The notes under the pieces were generated by a model. It saw only the letters and a list, made by a program, of their open reading frames with translations. It was not told the DNA's origin and searched no databases. A program made the position numbers and the translations under genes. Below are positions 21,034-29,747 of a stretch of DNA of 41,838 nt, in pieces; the stretch's first letter is position 1, and each line of letters begins with the position of its first letter. The stretch comes from a virus, in IMG/VR virus record IMGVR_UViG_3300025591_000009, positions 1-41,838 of that record, one strand, 5' to 3'.

Positions 21034-22728
21034 TTAGATGTTAATAAACCAAGGAAGGTTAAGCAAGCGAGAAATTAGCACATCCCCGCCTTCAGAGATA
21101 GACACTTGGAACCCAGTAGATCCATATGCCATAGGGGTTGAGTTTAGATTAACGAGAGAGTTGTCGTTCCAAGCATATTGAATACCTTTAGATGAAGTAT
21201 ATTTAGCTGTTCCATGAATAACTCCTTCTGAATTATATGATCCAGAGTTAAAGGTAACATCGCCATAAACAACAGCTTGATACATTCCCCATGAATCGCC
21301 ACCAAATGTTGCACCATTGCTTATGGTGATTGAGATATAAACAAGCTCCGCATTGTTCGCAGTAAGCGTGTTAATCGTTGGATTTGCCGTTCCTGTGTTG
21401 GCATAAATTGCACGAGAAGGTGCAATAATCACATCGGTGGAGGCATCGGGAATTACTTGAGTTCCAACCGAATTAATCGGGCGAGTTGTATAGGAATCAT
21501 CACTCCACCAATTTAGTGTGTTGTTAAAATCACCATCGTTAGCCCCGCCAATAGAGGGGTTGTCGTTAAAATGCTGTGGGCTAACGGCGGGCCAGTCAAG
21601 GTAGGTTACAGAACCAGAAACATTGCCGCCAATAGGATAGCTACCTAGTCCACCGGAATAATATACTGTGGCGTTGCCATCGATCTGACCAAAGTTGTAT
21701 GATTGCTCATAGAAGAAAGCATTTCCATGAACAGTACCAAGGCTGCTGGTAGATTGATCTCGGAAGGTGGCATTGCCAGTAATGTATCCGTTTTCTCCAA
21801 GCGAGCAAGTATCGTGGAATGAGATTCCGTCCGTTGCAGTTCCATCAAATACGCCGCCTGTGCCTTGGAAATTAACTAGCCCTGTTGAGTTAAGAACAAG
21901 AGGATAATAAAAGCTGGATGAATAAAACTCTGCTGAAGAGCAATAGCAAACTCCATCTCCAGAAGTATTCTCAATAACTTCTCCGTAGATTTTTACTGGT
22001 TTAGTATTAATGGGAAGAGCCGTAGCTTGAATCGTAAATCCAGAATCCAGCCACCAGTTTAAAAGGTTCCCCCAATCTCCATCAGCTTCAGCATTATTGT
22101 AATAAAGTGGCTTATTAAATGGATATGTTGATCCAGCACCGCTATTATAAAGTGCCGTTACATCCGCTGTAGACAATGCTCGGTTCCAAACGCCAACTTC
22201 ATCAATAGAGCCAGATAAAAAAATTCCTGTTAGAACAGCATCTCCACCAAAATATAAATTGCTAACATTACCGAGTTGGTCTCCTATGGCTACAAAAGAA
22301 CCATTTAAATAAAAAGATGGAACTCCACTATAAACTGACAAACAAAAATAATTCCAACTATTTTCAGACAAAGGTGCTGACATTCCTTTATCCTCCAACC
22401 AATTATCAGCAACAATATTTCCATTTCCTGTGCGAATATTTAAACCGGGATATTGTCCAATAATTGTCGAAATCTTATTAGAATCCGTGGTGTTTACCCA
22501 TCCAGCGATTGAATAATTGCCAGTAGATAATGACAATGAAATTGGTGTTGAAAGGTATTGGTCAACACCATCAAAAACAGCATCCCCAGCAATAATTCCA
22601 GTTCCTAGCGTTACGCCATTATTATTAGTAAGAGTATTGCCATTACCAGTCGAGTCAACGAGACTGACTCCACCAGAACCATTATTATTAAGGCTCCAGT
22701 AAGCTAAAATGTTATCTGTGAGTGCCAT
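21034..22728 (-). CDS. Fibre-like protein with LamG domain
   Basis: 564 aa. The N-terminus reads LAYWSLNNNGSGGVSLVDST GNGNTL, then SIAGWVN, ISTIIG and SIDEVGVWNRALSTADV (about residues 1-205), the concanavalin/LamG domain of sugar-binding surface proteins. After it lie two copies of a 'DGDW-N-LNWW-D--FTT-A--LP' type module (about residues 220 and 405) within beta-rich repeats. It probably binds glycans on the host surface. Placed just upstream of the lysis genes, as is usual for tail fibres. Confidence 0.75.
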   Translation of the reverse strand: MALTDNILAYWSLNNNGSGGVSLVDSTGNGNTLTNNNGVTLGTGIIAGDAVFDGVDQYLSTPISLSLSTGNYSIAGWVNTTDSNKISTIIGQYPGLNIRTGNGNIVADNWLEDKGMSAPLSENSWNYFCLSVYSGVPSFYLNGSFVAIGDQLGNVSNLYFGGDAVLTGIFLSGSIDEVGVWNRALSTADVTALYNSGAGSTYPFNKPLYYNNAEADGDWGNLLNWWLDSGFTIQATALPINTKPVKIYGEVIENTSGDGVCYCSSAEFYSSSFYYPLVLNSTGLVNFQGTGGVFDGTATDGISFHDTCSLGENGYITGNATFRDQSTSSLGTVHGNAFFYEQSYNFGQIDGNATVYYSGGLGSYPIGGNVSGSVTYLDWPAVSPQHFNDNPSIGGANDGDFNNTLNWWSDDSYTTRPINSVGTQVIPDASTDVIIAPSRAIYANTGTANPTINTLTANNAELVYISITISNGATFGGDSWGMYQAVVYGDVTFNSGSYNSEGVIHGTAKYTSSKGIQYAWNDNSLVNLNSTPMAYGSTGFQVSISEGGDVLISRLLNLPWFINI

Positions 22729-22740
22729 TAGCTACAAGAA

Positions 22741-23013
22741 TTAGTCTTGAGCAACACGGGTCAACGCACCATTTCCATCATATTGCAGATAGACATAGTA
22801 AACTGCAGTTCCGTTTTGCTTAAAGGTGATGTAGGTCGGCTTGGTAGGAAAAGAGCTATTGCTATACTCAAGCACAACATCGTTATAGGCAGGGATGTCA
22901 AATCCAGTAGTAACCTTGGTTTGGATTGAACCAGCGGCCTCTAGGATTCGGCAAAGAGTTAGGTCGGAACCATCAGAGGTGGAAGAATAGACAGGTGTGA
23001 AATCTCGGCTCAT
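22741..23013 (-). CDS. Small structural-type protein, paralog of the next gene
   Basis: 90 aa, MSRDFTPVYSSTSDGSDLTL CRILEA, then a beta-rich part (PTYITFKQNGTAVYYVYLQY). The first 26 residues are nearly the same as in the 145-aa gene upstream (MSRVFNPVYSSTSDGSDITL CRILEA), so the two share an N-terminal module. It is likely a docking domain for the virion; the rest would differ in function. The neighbours suggest a tail or head decoration protein. Confidence 0.6.
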   Translation of the reverse strand: MSRDFTPVYSSTSDGSDLTLCRILEAAGSIQTKVTTGFDIPAYNDVVLEYSNSSFPTKPTYITFKQNGTAVYYVYLQYDGNGALTRVAQD

Positions 23014-23056
23014 AGTAGATGATTCTTACTGGCTTTTATTAGCCAATGCAAGTGAT

Positions 23057-23494
23057 TTAAGCCCAAGTAAGGCTTAAAACTATATCTCCTGCACCAACAT
23101 TCCCTCCTCCACTAGCACTCGTAACCATTGCATACGATACTCCGTTATGGAAATAGAATGGGGAAGTACCCAAGGCAAGCGTGATGGTCTGCCCATTCTG
23201 GAGTGGGATGATATAATCTGGCGTGTCTGAAGCAGGATTAGGCGTGGTAGCCATATCGTAAAACTTCACATACTTGGTCTGATTGCTGACATTTGTGGCA
23301 ATGAAGTTATGCACCCTTCCAGCACTTGCTTTAACCACAGTAGCATTGGTGCTTGCGGTACTTACCTTCGTATGGGGAAGAAGCCCATCAGACAATGGGT
23401 TTGCAAGCGTGGCTACCGCCTCTAGGATACGGCAGAGCGTGATGTCAGATCCGTCCGAAGTGGACGAATACACAGGGTTAAACACCCTGCTCAT
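23057..23494 (-). CDS. Putative virion protein with the shared N-terminal module
   Basis: 145 aa. It has the same first 26 residues as the 90-aa gene and then a beta-rich domain (ASAGRVHNFIATNVSNQTKY VKFYD, PLQNGQTITLALGTSPFYF) resembling small phage coat or decoration proteins. Downstream of the acidic 97-aa gene and the capsid protein. The exact role is unknown. Confidence 0.6.
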   Translation of the reverse strand: MSRVFNPVYSSTSDGSDITLCRILEAVATLANPLSDGLLPHTKVSTASTNATVVKASAGRVHNFIATNVSNQTKYVKFYDMATTPNPASDTPDYIIPLQNGQTITLALGTSPFYFHNGVSYAMVTSASGGGNVGAGDIVLSLTWA

Positions 23495-23497
23495 AGG

Positions 23498-23791
23498 TTA
23501 ATCCATCTCCTCGTCGGGAGAAGCCTGTTCCTCTGGAGTCTCCTCTTCCATAGAGGCAGATCCCTTCTTGTCCTCCATGGCACCAAGCTGTTCCTTAATG
23601 GCATCCTTGGCTCCCTTGGGCTTGTCAGCCTTGTCCTCCTTGGAGGCGATAGGGGTCTTGTCCTGCCCGATAGAGAGGATGTGGATCTTGCCGTCCTCAA
23701 TCTTGAAGCCAGCAATCTCGGAAAACTCGTTGCCGTCCTTAACTCCATCTGGAGCAGAAAAGCCTTTGGGGATAGGGAAGGATAGTGCCAT
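23498..23791 (-). CDS. Small acidic protein downstream of the capsid gene
   Basis: 97 aa. A globular start (FPIPKGFSAPDGVKDGNEFS, GFKIEDGKIHILSIGQ), then a highly charged, low-complexity tail (EDKKGSASMEEETPEEQASP DEEMD). It begins after the capsid terminator. Acidic tail and position suggest a head-decoration or scaffold-related protein, but no family is recognised. Confidence 0.55.
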   Translation of the reverse strand: MALSFPIPKGFSAPDGVKDGNEFSEIAGFKIEDGKIHILSIGQDKTPIASKEDKADKPKGAKDAIKEQLGAMEDKKGSASMEEETPEEQASPDEEMD

Positions 23792-23849
23792 AGTGGATGT
23801 TAATTACGATTTATTTAATGTTGATGCAATGGGAATCTAACAAAAAGAA

Positions 23850-23879
23850 AAACCCCCAAGGATTTCTCCAAGGGGGTTT
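23850..23879 (-). terminator. Rho-independent terminator after the capsid gene
   Basis: AAACCCCC (23850-23857) pairs with GGGGGTTT (23872-23879), 14-nt loop. In the leftward direction it is followed by TTCTTTTTG, a good U-tract. It sits 24 bases after the capsid stop and separates capsid mRNA from the next genes. Confidence 0.88.
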
Positions 23880-23903
23880 CCTTTGATTACTAATCCCTAG
23901 TTA

Positions 23904-25076
23904 TTAGGAATTCGTACATTGAACGCTACCGAAGTCGTTCGGGCAACGCTTGTGTAGAACCACACGACCGAGCCAAGGCTGGAGAGGGCGGCTTCCGCTC
24001 TGGAAGATAGCCAACCAGCGACCGATCTTACCGAGGGGGTTGACAGTCGTATCACGAATGTTCAGCCAGAAGAACTGGCCGCTGTAGTAATACGGATAAT
24101 CGTCAAACGCCGCACCGGGGATGTTCGGCCCAACTTGCTGGACTGCCTCCTCATACACATCGGGGTGGAAGATGTATGCGGCTTCAATCGGAGCGGTGTT
24201 GTAGGCAGGATTCGGAACCCACTTGTAACCAGTCTGGGCGGCCTGTTGCACGAAGGGATAAATCTGCGTGTAAGCACCACCAGAGTAGGTGAAACGAGGA
24301 ACCTCGAAGTCGATCAGGTGATAGTAGCCACCGAACGAACGATCCACACCAAGGGGAGCGACAAGCTCCGAAGGGGTGGCATAACGAATGTCCTGACGGA
24401 GTTCGCTGTTGTTACGGATAAGCTGACGGCTGGTCTCAGGGCTGGTGATCAGACCGAGGACAGCGGCACCATTCTCACGACCGAGGGGGTTGTGACCAGC
24501 ACCATCACGAATAAGCTGAACACGGATGGTGTCAAGCTGATCCTGAGCAAGCTGGAAGGTAGGAACGGGAACGGTGTTCAACGCACCGCTGTATTCCGTG
24601 GTGTAGCCAGCCTGAATCTTGGGAACGAGTCGCATATACTCAGTACGGCGGCGGTTATCGAGAACCGTCTTGGTAAGCTGGGTAAGTTGCTCCACGGTCT
24701 TGGTAACCTGAGACTCGATTTGGAACGAGGTCTTGAGGTCATCCAAGCAGATGCAAGGGGTTTGGTAGCTCTTGGTCTGGAGATTCCAGTTAGCAACGCT
24801 CTGACCGAAGGACAGATCATTGGTAGCAGGGACGCAACCAGAGGAGGAGGTTCCGTTAGAGGTGGAGACATTGCTCCAATCCGACTCAAAAGAGCCAGAA
24901 AGAACACGCTCAACCGTGATTTCGTTGAGGGAGGTTCCCATACCGAGGGGGAACTTGCCAACACGAGTCAGGCGACCCCAAGGGGACTCGACCTGATAAC
25001 GCTGTTGGATGTCAACGGAGAAGCGACCAGTCTCCCGCTGGAAGAGGTCGTTAACTGTAGAACAGGCGATAGCCAT
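23904..25076 (-). CDS. Putative major capsid protein
   Basis: 390 aa. Residues about 30-60 (ESPWGRLTRVGKFPLGMGTS LNEITVERVL), a Cys-containing turn (SSGCVPATND), SYQTPCICLDDLKTSF, and a long helix (LTKTVLDNRRRTEYMRLVPK) give the plan I associate with capsid proteins of environmental podovirus-like phages. The length fits. A 185-base leader with hairpins lies upstream, and a strong terminator downstream, giving it its own abundant transcript, as expected of a coat protein. It lies 9.6 kb from the portal, which is unusual. The HK97 fold itself cannot be shown. Confidence 0.72.
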   Translation of the reverse strand: MAIACSTVNDLFQRETGRFSVDIQQRYQVESPWGRLTRVGKFPLGMGTSLNEITVERVLSGSFESDWSNVSTSNGTSSSGCVPATNDLSFGQSVANWNLQTKSYQTPCICLDDLKTSFQIESQVTKTVEQLTQLTKTVLDNRRRTEYMRLVPKIQAGYTTEYSGALNTVPVPTFQLAQDQLDTIRVQLIRDGAGHNPLGRENGAAVLGLITSPETSRQLIRNNSELRQDIRYATPSELVAPLGVDRSFGGYYHLIDFEVPRFTYSGGAYTQIYPFVQQAAQTGYKWVPNPAYNTAPIEAAYIFHPDVYEEAVQQVGPNIPGAAFDDYPYYYSGQFFWLNIRDTTVNPLGKIGRWLAIFQSGSRPLQPWLGRVVLHKRCPNDFGSVQCTNS

Positions 25077-25265
25077 AATAGTTTATAAAGTAAGTTTGTT
25101 TTGGTTTGGGTGATGTAGATATAACCCTAGCGGGTAATAGCTACCTTAATTTTGGATCGGGCTAGTCTCCATAATTACGCCCAATTTTGAAAGGTGGCTA
25201 TCCTCTCGCTGGCACAGCCAGTTTCAGCTAACCTTGCCTTACATTAAAACTAATGTATGTGTCAA
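25077..25265 (-). promoter_or_regulatory. Long structured leader and promoter region of the capsid gene
   Basis: 185 non-coding bases between the HNH stop and the capsid ATG. Leftward: TTGACA (25265-25260), overlapped by a perfect inverted repeat ACATTA-AAAC-TAATGT (25241-25256); no good -10 was found at 16-18 bases. Then a CTGGC-TGT-GCCAG hairpin (25209-25221) and further short pairings (TAGC/GCTA near 25130). It ends in a CACCCAAACCAAAACAAAC stretch before ATG. The structure may stabilise or regulate the capsid mRNA. Confidence 0.45.
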
Positions 25266-25846
25266 CAGGAAAAATACTTTTTCCTTAATGAATTGGCAAT
25301 TTCGCCTGTTAGCATACCACTTTCTTTAAGCGATTGATATTCTTGCCTGTAAAAAAATTGGTTAATTGCATTGATTTGCCTTTTGTCCACAGGGTAAGAG
25401 GGGTTCAGATTACCAACAATGAATTGGATATTTACAAATCTCCTTGCCATTTTTCTTGCTTGCCAACCATCTCTTGATGGGGCTGTTAACACAGAATATG
25501 CATTACCAGAGTATTTGTCCTCAATTTGTTTTTTATGCTCATCTGTTAGCATTGAATATAAAACCTCGATTGTGCATCCCCTTCTTTTTGTTTTTTGCCT
25601 TCTTGTAGCTCTTTCCATTGCATGAATCGCCTCATGGCAATCCCTACACAAAACTTGTAAATCTTCTAGTAGCTCCTCGCCGCCAACACGATCATAGGTT
25701 AAATGATGAACATCGTTTCCATAACCGCCGCATTTGCCGCAAATCTCGCCATAATGCTCTATTGCCTTCAATCTTATTGATCTCCACAATGGAGATTGAA
25801 GATATTCCCTATGAGTTATCTGCCTTATTGTAAGGTGATCTCTCAT
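25262..25846 (-). CDS. HNH endonuclease
   Basis: 194 aa. The HNH core is clear: ICGKCGGYGNDVHHLTYDR then EDLQVLCRDCHEAIH (about residues 35-75), with two Cys pairs for zinc and catalytic His. A basic linker (RATRRQKTKRRG) follows, and the C-terminal half is helical. Phage HNH proteins of this type are homing-like or packaging-associated nucleases. It sits directly upstream of the capsid gene beside a second nuclease, a place where mobile nucleases often land. Confidence 0.85.
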   Translation of the reverse strand: MRDHLTIRQITHREYLQSPLWRSIRLKAIEHYGEICGKCGGYGNDVHHLTYDRVGGEELLEDLQVLCRDCHEAIHAMERATRRQKTKRRGCTIEVLYSMLTDEHKKQIEDKYSGNAYSVLTAPSRDGWQARKMARRFVNIQFIVGNLNPSYPVDKRQINAINQFFYRQEYQSLKESGMLTGEIANSLRKKYFSC

Positions 25847-25856
25847 GGATTAAATT

Positions 25857-26243
25857 CTACTTTTGTAGCATTTGCTTCAAAATCTGGCAGTTTTCCATCG
25901 TAATCAATGGTGCAGTCCATCTGACCACCTTCCATCCAAGTTTATGGGCTTCCCAGTATTTCTCTGCGTCTTTAAGGAAACCTCCACCTCTAGCGTGGCG
26001 ACCGCCCCATGCCCCGCCTTCAATCTCAATAAGAGTGAGGCTATCGTGATGGGCGTAGTCAGACCGCCACTTGCGAGTCGGATGGAAGCGATACTCCACC
26101 TCCAGAGACGGCCCTTTTACTGCCGCCCATAGCAGATCGAACCTTCTTTCGAGACTGCTTGGAACCCTTGGTTTTGGTGATGAAACCTTCTTGGCAGAGC
26201 CGTTCCGTGATTTCCTTTTTGGCTTTTCTGGATTGTTTTGCAT
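25857..26243 (-). CDS. PD-(D/E)XK endonuclease (DUF559/Vsr-like)
   Basis: 128 aa. Core: EVEYRFHPTRKWRSDYAHHD, then LIEIEGGAWGGRHARGGGF, LKDAEKYWEAHKLGWKVVRW, matching a phage nuclease family with R.D.A, E.E.G..W, and GR(H).RG.GF..D.EK motifs. The N-terminal 45 residues are basic (PKRKSRNGSAKKVSSPKPRV) and overlap the upstream glycosyltransferase gene by 185 bases in another frame. Likely a single-domain endonuclease with a DNA-binding tail. It may cut at or near a packaging or homing site. Confidence 0.78.
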   Translation of the reverse strand: MQNNPEKPKRKSRNGSAKKVSSPKPRVPSSLERRFDLLWAAVKGPSLEVEYRFHPTRKWRSDYAHHDSLTLIEIEGGAWGGRHARGGGFLKDAEKYWEAHKLGWKVVRWTAPLITMENCQILKQMLQK

Positions 26244-27018
26244 GATTGATAATAGTCAAAAGTGCTTCTTCAATATGATTGTCCTTTGTTTCATGAGGCT
26301 TGCTCTCGCAGGAGCCACCCGCCGCAGGATCTCCCTGCGTACCATTCGGAAGTAAACCATCATTAAATAACACTCCCAACTTGTCTGGGTGATATACCAC
26401 CGCATTAAGATTAACGCAATCGGGAGTTACAACATCACGCCTCCACTTCTTTTCTGGAACCCAATCATGATGAATAAGATTTGTACGAGCCATTTGATAA
26501 ACCACTTGACCACCAGATGCGATGTCCCAAGCGGTATTCTCGTTGTTAAAAATTGAAGGAGCCAGTCTAGGAAGATCCCAATGATAAACAGCAACTCCGC
26601 TCATATGGTCAACTCCATTGGGCATGATGTTCCTAATGCCAACAAAGTCTCCCATAAATGGTTTTCCGCAAGCCGCATAAGCGGCTTCAATCTTGTCAAT
26701 CCAATCTGGCGTTAGCGGAACGGCATCTGGTTCCATCCAGAGGAACGGCTGTTTAAGATTGTTATGAGCCAACCAAGCGACTTGCTCAAATGCCATATTG
26801 CAACTTACAGGCCACCCTGATTGTGTGTGGTGGCAAACTTCTACAATCACCTCTGCGAAGCAAGCCTGAAGCGTTTCTTTAATACCATCCGTGGTCGCAC
26901 AATGTGCAGGAGCCAGAACAATCTTGTGGGCTTTATAGGAGCCTAGTTTAGCCACATGGCTTGCCCAACGCCGCATCTGGGCTAGATCACCATCGTAATA
27001 GGAAATTGCTACAATCAT
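26059..27018 (-). CDS. Glycosyltransferase-like protein with basic C-terminal tail
   Basis: 319 aa. The N-terminal portion (VAISYYDGDLAQMRRWASHV; FLWMEPDAVPLTPDWIDKIE; GVAVYHWDLPRLAPSIF) looks like a nucleotide-sugar glycosyltransferase, with EPDAVPL standing for the metal-binding DxD. Residues about 255-319 form a Lys/Arg-rich tail overlapping the downstream nuclease gene out of frame. It could decorate the virion or host glycans. The tail is odd for this family. Confidence 0.62.
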   Translation of the reverse strand: MIVAISYYDGDLAQMRRWASHVAKLGSYKAHKIVLAPAHCATTDGIKETLQACFAEVIVEVCHHTQSGWPVSCNMAFEQVAWLAHNNLKQPFLWMEPDAVPLTPDWIDKIEAAYAACGKPFMGDFVGIRNIMPNGVDHMSGVAVYHWDLPRLAPSIFNNENTAWDIASGGQVVYQMARTNLIHHDWVPEKKWRRDVVTPDCVNLNAVVYHPDKLGVLFNDGLLPNGTQGDPAAGGSCESKPHETKDNHIEEALLTIINHAKQSRKAKKEITERLCQEGFITKTKGSKQSRKKVRSAMGGSKRAVSGGGVSLPSDSQVAV

Positions 27019-27059
27019 TTCAATGCAGATGGTTTATTCCATTTATCTGCGTATGTCAA

Positions 27060-27965
27060 TCATAATACAGAAGTAATTGTTATTGACGCATTAAATGAAT
27101 ATTCCACATCAGAAACAAGGAAATCACTTGGCGAAAAAGGAGGGCAAGGGATATCTGGGTCAACAGGAAAACATAAAACATTTACAACTGGGTTAGGGTT
27201 ATAATAAAGATTGCAAGTTGAAGACCCGCCACCATAAAAATTCAGAGTATAAGTTCCACCTATTTCTAGTGTTCCCGAAACATCATTAGCAGGAATATTT
27301 CCAATACTATATGTTGGATATAGAAAATATTCTGCCGAGCCAACTGTATAAAAAGAGTAGCCTGCAGAAACATCCCCTCGAAAAAATATATATGGGTCAA
27401 TATAATAAAGATTTGGTGTTACTGTATAATCGCAATACATACGAAACCAATTGCCTTCACCACTATTGTTAGGCCATCCCAAATTTCCATATCCAGCAAT
27501 TAAAGAATCTGAAGTCACAGCCCCATTACTATACACAGTCCAAGTTCCATTAAATATACTTCCGCTTGTGGCGGTAGAAACTATATCTCCAGAAGGTCCT
27601 TCATAGCCTTCAGAAAAGGAAAAATCAAATCTATCGCCGTCTGTTGGACGGCTACAAATAAGATATTCCCTATTATCTGATTGTCTACATAGAGCGTCTT
27701 GAGATAAATACGAATAATCAGCTGAAGCACTATAAGTTTGTAAACTTATGCCATATGCAGGTGATGCAATTGTTGAGCTAGAACTTCCAGAAAAAGAGTC
27801 AAATGTGTAGGTTTTAGCATTCCACCAATACTGCATTGCTTGTTCGAATGTTACTTCAAGAAACGCATCTTTAACTGCTGAGCTTGGAAGCTGTGGTATA
27901 CACCCCGTAAACTCATATCGGTCTCGGTTTTCACCAAAAAATCCAGACACAATTACATTGCTCAT
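27060..27965 (-). CDS. Putative tail or fibre protein
   Basis: 301 aa from ATG 27965 (MSNVIVSGFFGENRDRYEF). A longer frame runs to 28010. Rich in Ser, Tyr, Gly and beta strands (YNPNPVVNVLCFPVDPDIPC; ISLQTYSASADYSYLSQDAL), with many cysteines, typical of fibre-like extracellular phage proteins. It is AT-rich relative to neighbours. It lies in the fibre region between structural and glycosyltransferase genes. No domain named. Confidence 0.6.
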   Translation of the reverse strand: MSNVIVSGFFGENRDRYEFTGCIPQLPSSAVKDAFLEVTFEQAMQYWWNAKTYTFDSFSGSSSSTIASPAYGISLQTYSASADYSYLSQDALCRQSDNREYLICSRPTDGDRFDFSFSEGYEGPSGDIVSTATSGSIFNGTWTVYSNGAVTSDSLIAGYGNLGWPNNSGEGNWFRMYCDYTVTPNLYYIDPYIFFRGDVSAGYSFYTVGSAEYFLYPTYSIGNIPANDVSGTLEIGGTYTLNFYGGGSSTCNLYYNPNPVVNVLCFPVDPDIPCPPFSPSDFLVSDVEYSFNASITITSVL

Positions 27966-27967
27966 AT

Positions 27968-28555
27968 TTAAACAGGGACTGGGAAAATTGAAGCAATCCC
28001 ATTTGCGCAAAATGCAGACATCCCCAAATTTGTTACAACAATTGGTTGAACTTTACCATCATTAACATACGCTAACAACTTCCTTGCATAAATTTGGCTC
28101 GGTGGATTTCCACCATCATCTTGAAGGTTTCCGTTTGCTACATAGATACCACCACCAGTAAAAGAGCCACCATTGCCAACCGTCTTGATTGTTGCTGATG
28201 TTATGCTAAATCCAGATATACCAAGCTCAAGCCAAACATAATCATTGTTATTACAATTTATGTATGTATCTAAATTATCAATTGTTATCAAATTACGTGA
28301 GTCAATAGTAGAATCAAATAAATACGAATCACTAAAAACTGATATAGACAATTGACCTGCAACTACTTTAGTTGATATTTTAAATGGGTAATTCAAAACA
28401 GGAGGTGATGACTGTCTCCTTGCGGGAAGCTGTGGTTCAGTTGTCCATATTGGAGTAAACGATCCCCCCATGCCAATCCCTTGTGCAAATGTAGTTCGAG
28501 AGCTTGGTATAGAGCCAAACCCAGAAAACTCTGCTTTTACATCTTTTATATCCAT
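27968..28555 (-). CDS. Putative structural protein, unknown function
   Basis: 195 aa. Beta-rich (LPARRQSSPPVLNYPFKIST; QLSISVFSDSYLFDS; ITIDNLDTYINCNNNDYVWL). Gly/Ser-rich end (TVGNGGSFTGGGIYVANGN). The gene is AT-rich and starts just after the previous gene's stop. Position and composition fit a small tail-fibre or tip protein. No family recognised. Confidence 0.55.
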   Translation of the reverse strand: MDIKDVKAEFSGFGSIPSSRTTFAQGIGMGGSFTPIWTTEPQLPARRQSSPPVLNYPFKISTKVVAGQLSISVFSDSYLFDSTIDSRNLITIDNLDTYINCNNNDYVWLELGISGFSITSATIKTVGNGGSFTGGGIYVANGNLQDDGGNPPSQIYARKLLAYVNDGKVQPIVVTNLGMSAFCANGIASIFPVPV

Positions 28556-28556
28556 A

Positions 28557-29747
28557 TTACTTTAGAAGAACAAGCTGTTGGACAACCCGCCAGATGTTTG
28601 CCTTCCAGTAATCTGCCTCAAAAGCAATAAGCTGATATGTTCCAACTAATGCGTTGTATTGATTTGCCGTGGTGGTGGAAACAGGAACATTATATGTTTC
28701 GTTTATATAACCATGCACAGGATCATTTGATGCCGTAGTGAATGTAATGTACAAACCAGAGTTAGTTAGTGCATCTGGGATATTCACTTTAAAGAAATAT
28801 CCATCATAATACACATTGATTGCAATAGGATCAAATAGCGTATAGGACGGAGTAGGCTGACCATACTGGTAGCTAGTGATGTGCTTAAACACAGTTTGGT
28901 AGCTCCTCTTAGCCCTCATTACTGGAGTAACGCTTACATTGATGTCCCAGTTTGGCATCTGTGGTGCAGACACCTCAAACCCAGTAACAAGGTTGGGGGA
29001 AGCGTAAGCACCAGTTTTATATTCAGTACGAGTGGCGGGAAGGCTGGAAATACTAGAAATAATCCTAGCTGATTTGTTTGAGTCAATAGGCTCATCCCTG
29101 TAGGCAATAGTCCCATTAGCAACAGAATATGGTGAAGCAGATGACGAAATGATCTGCTTGGTATTGGTAACAACAAGGCCGAGGTCAGCATCGTATTGCT
29201 TTCCAGTAAGCAAAGGGCCGGGGATTGTCTCATACACCCTCTGCACTTGAACATAGCGAGAGCGTAGAGGATTACCATCCTCAAGTTCTGCCATAGCTTG
29301 CTTGACTATAACAGCGTTTCCACCAAACACAGGATCTGTTGCACCAATTGCTACTGTAGTGTATTGGGAGCGAGGAACGATGTAGGTGCGAGTATAAACT
29401 GGGTAGGATGGATTCTCCTCACTATACTGGATATTATAGTTCCAAGGATCTTGAGATGCCAAGGTGCGGTCATTGGCATAGTAGTTATAAACAAACTGAC
29501 CAGTCTCGTCTGGCTTCTGATAGACCAGATACAGAGTAGAAGGCCACTTGTTAGCGTCCCTCTTGTCGTAAGTAATGGAGCCGTCTAGCGGCTGTGGGTT
29601 GTAAGCACCCTTTTCGGTACTAACTTTTTCAACCAGAATAATATGTCCATCCTTCGTATAGAAGTCTGGTACATTGGGGGTGGGGTATTGAGGTACTCCC
29701 CACTCCAAAGGAGGGTTTGGAAATCTAGGTTGTTTGGAAGTTGCCAT
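28557..29747 (-). CDS. Large tail-associated structural protein
   Basis: 396 aa. Begins MATSKQPRFPNPPLEWGVPQ and is beta-rich throughout (TLYLVYQKPDETGQFVYNYY; FFKVNIPDALTNSGLYITFT; YQLIAFEADYWKANIWRVVQ). Its ATG overlaps the stop of the 744-aa gene (TAATG). It follows the two ejection proteins, as tail-tube or nozzle proteins often do. The family is not recognised. Confidence 0.6.
   Translation of the reverse strand: MATSKQPRFPNPPLEWGVPQYPTPNVPDFYTKDGHIILVEKVSTEKGAYNPQPLDGSITYDKRDANKWPSTLYLVYQKPDETGQFVYNYYANDRTLASQDPWNYNIQYSEENPSYPVYTRTYIVPRSQYTTVAIGATDPVFGGNAVIVKQAMAELEDGNPLRSRYVQVQRVYETIPGPLLTGKQYDADLGLVVTNTKQIISSSASPYSVANGTIAYRDEPIDSNKSARIISSISSLPATRTEYKTGAYASPNLVTGFEVSAPQMPNWDINVSVTPVMRAKRSYQTVFKHITSYQYGQPTPSYTLFDPIAINVYYDGYFFKVNIPDALTNSGLYITFTTASNDPVHGYINETYNVPVSTTTANQYNALVGTYQLIAFEADYWKANIWRVVQQLVLLK

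Noticed and set aside
24135-25088. Long open frame on the plus strand opposite the capsid gene (317 aa).
   Set aside because: It mirrors the codons of the capsid gene, has no start signal and no recognisable protein features; a shadow frame.
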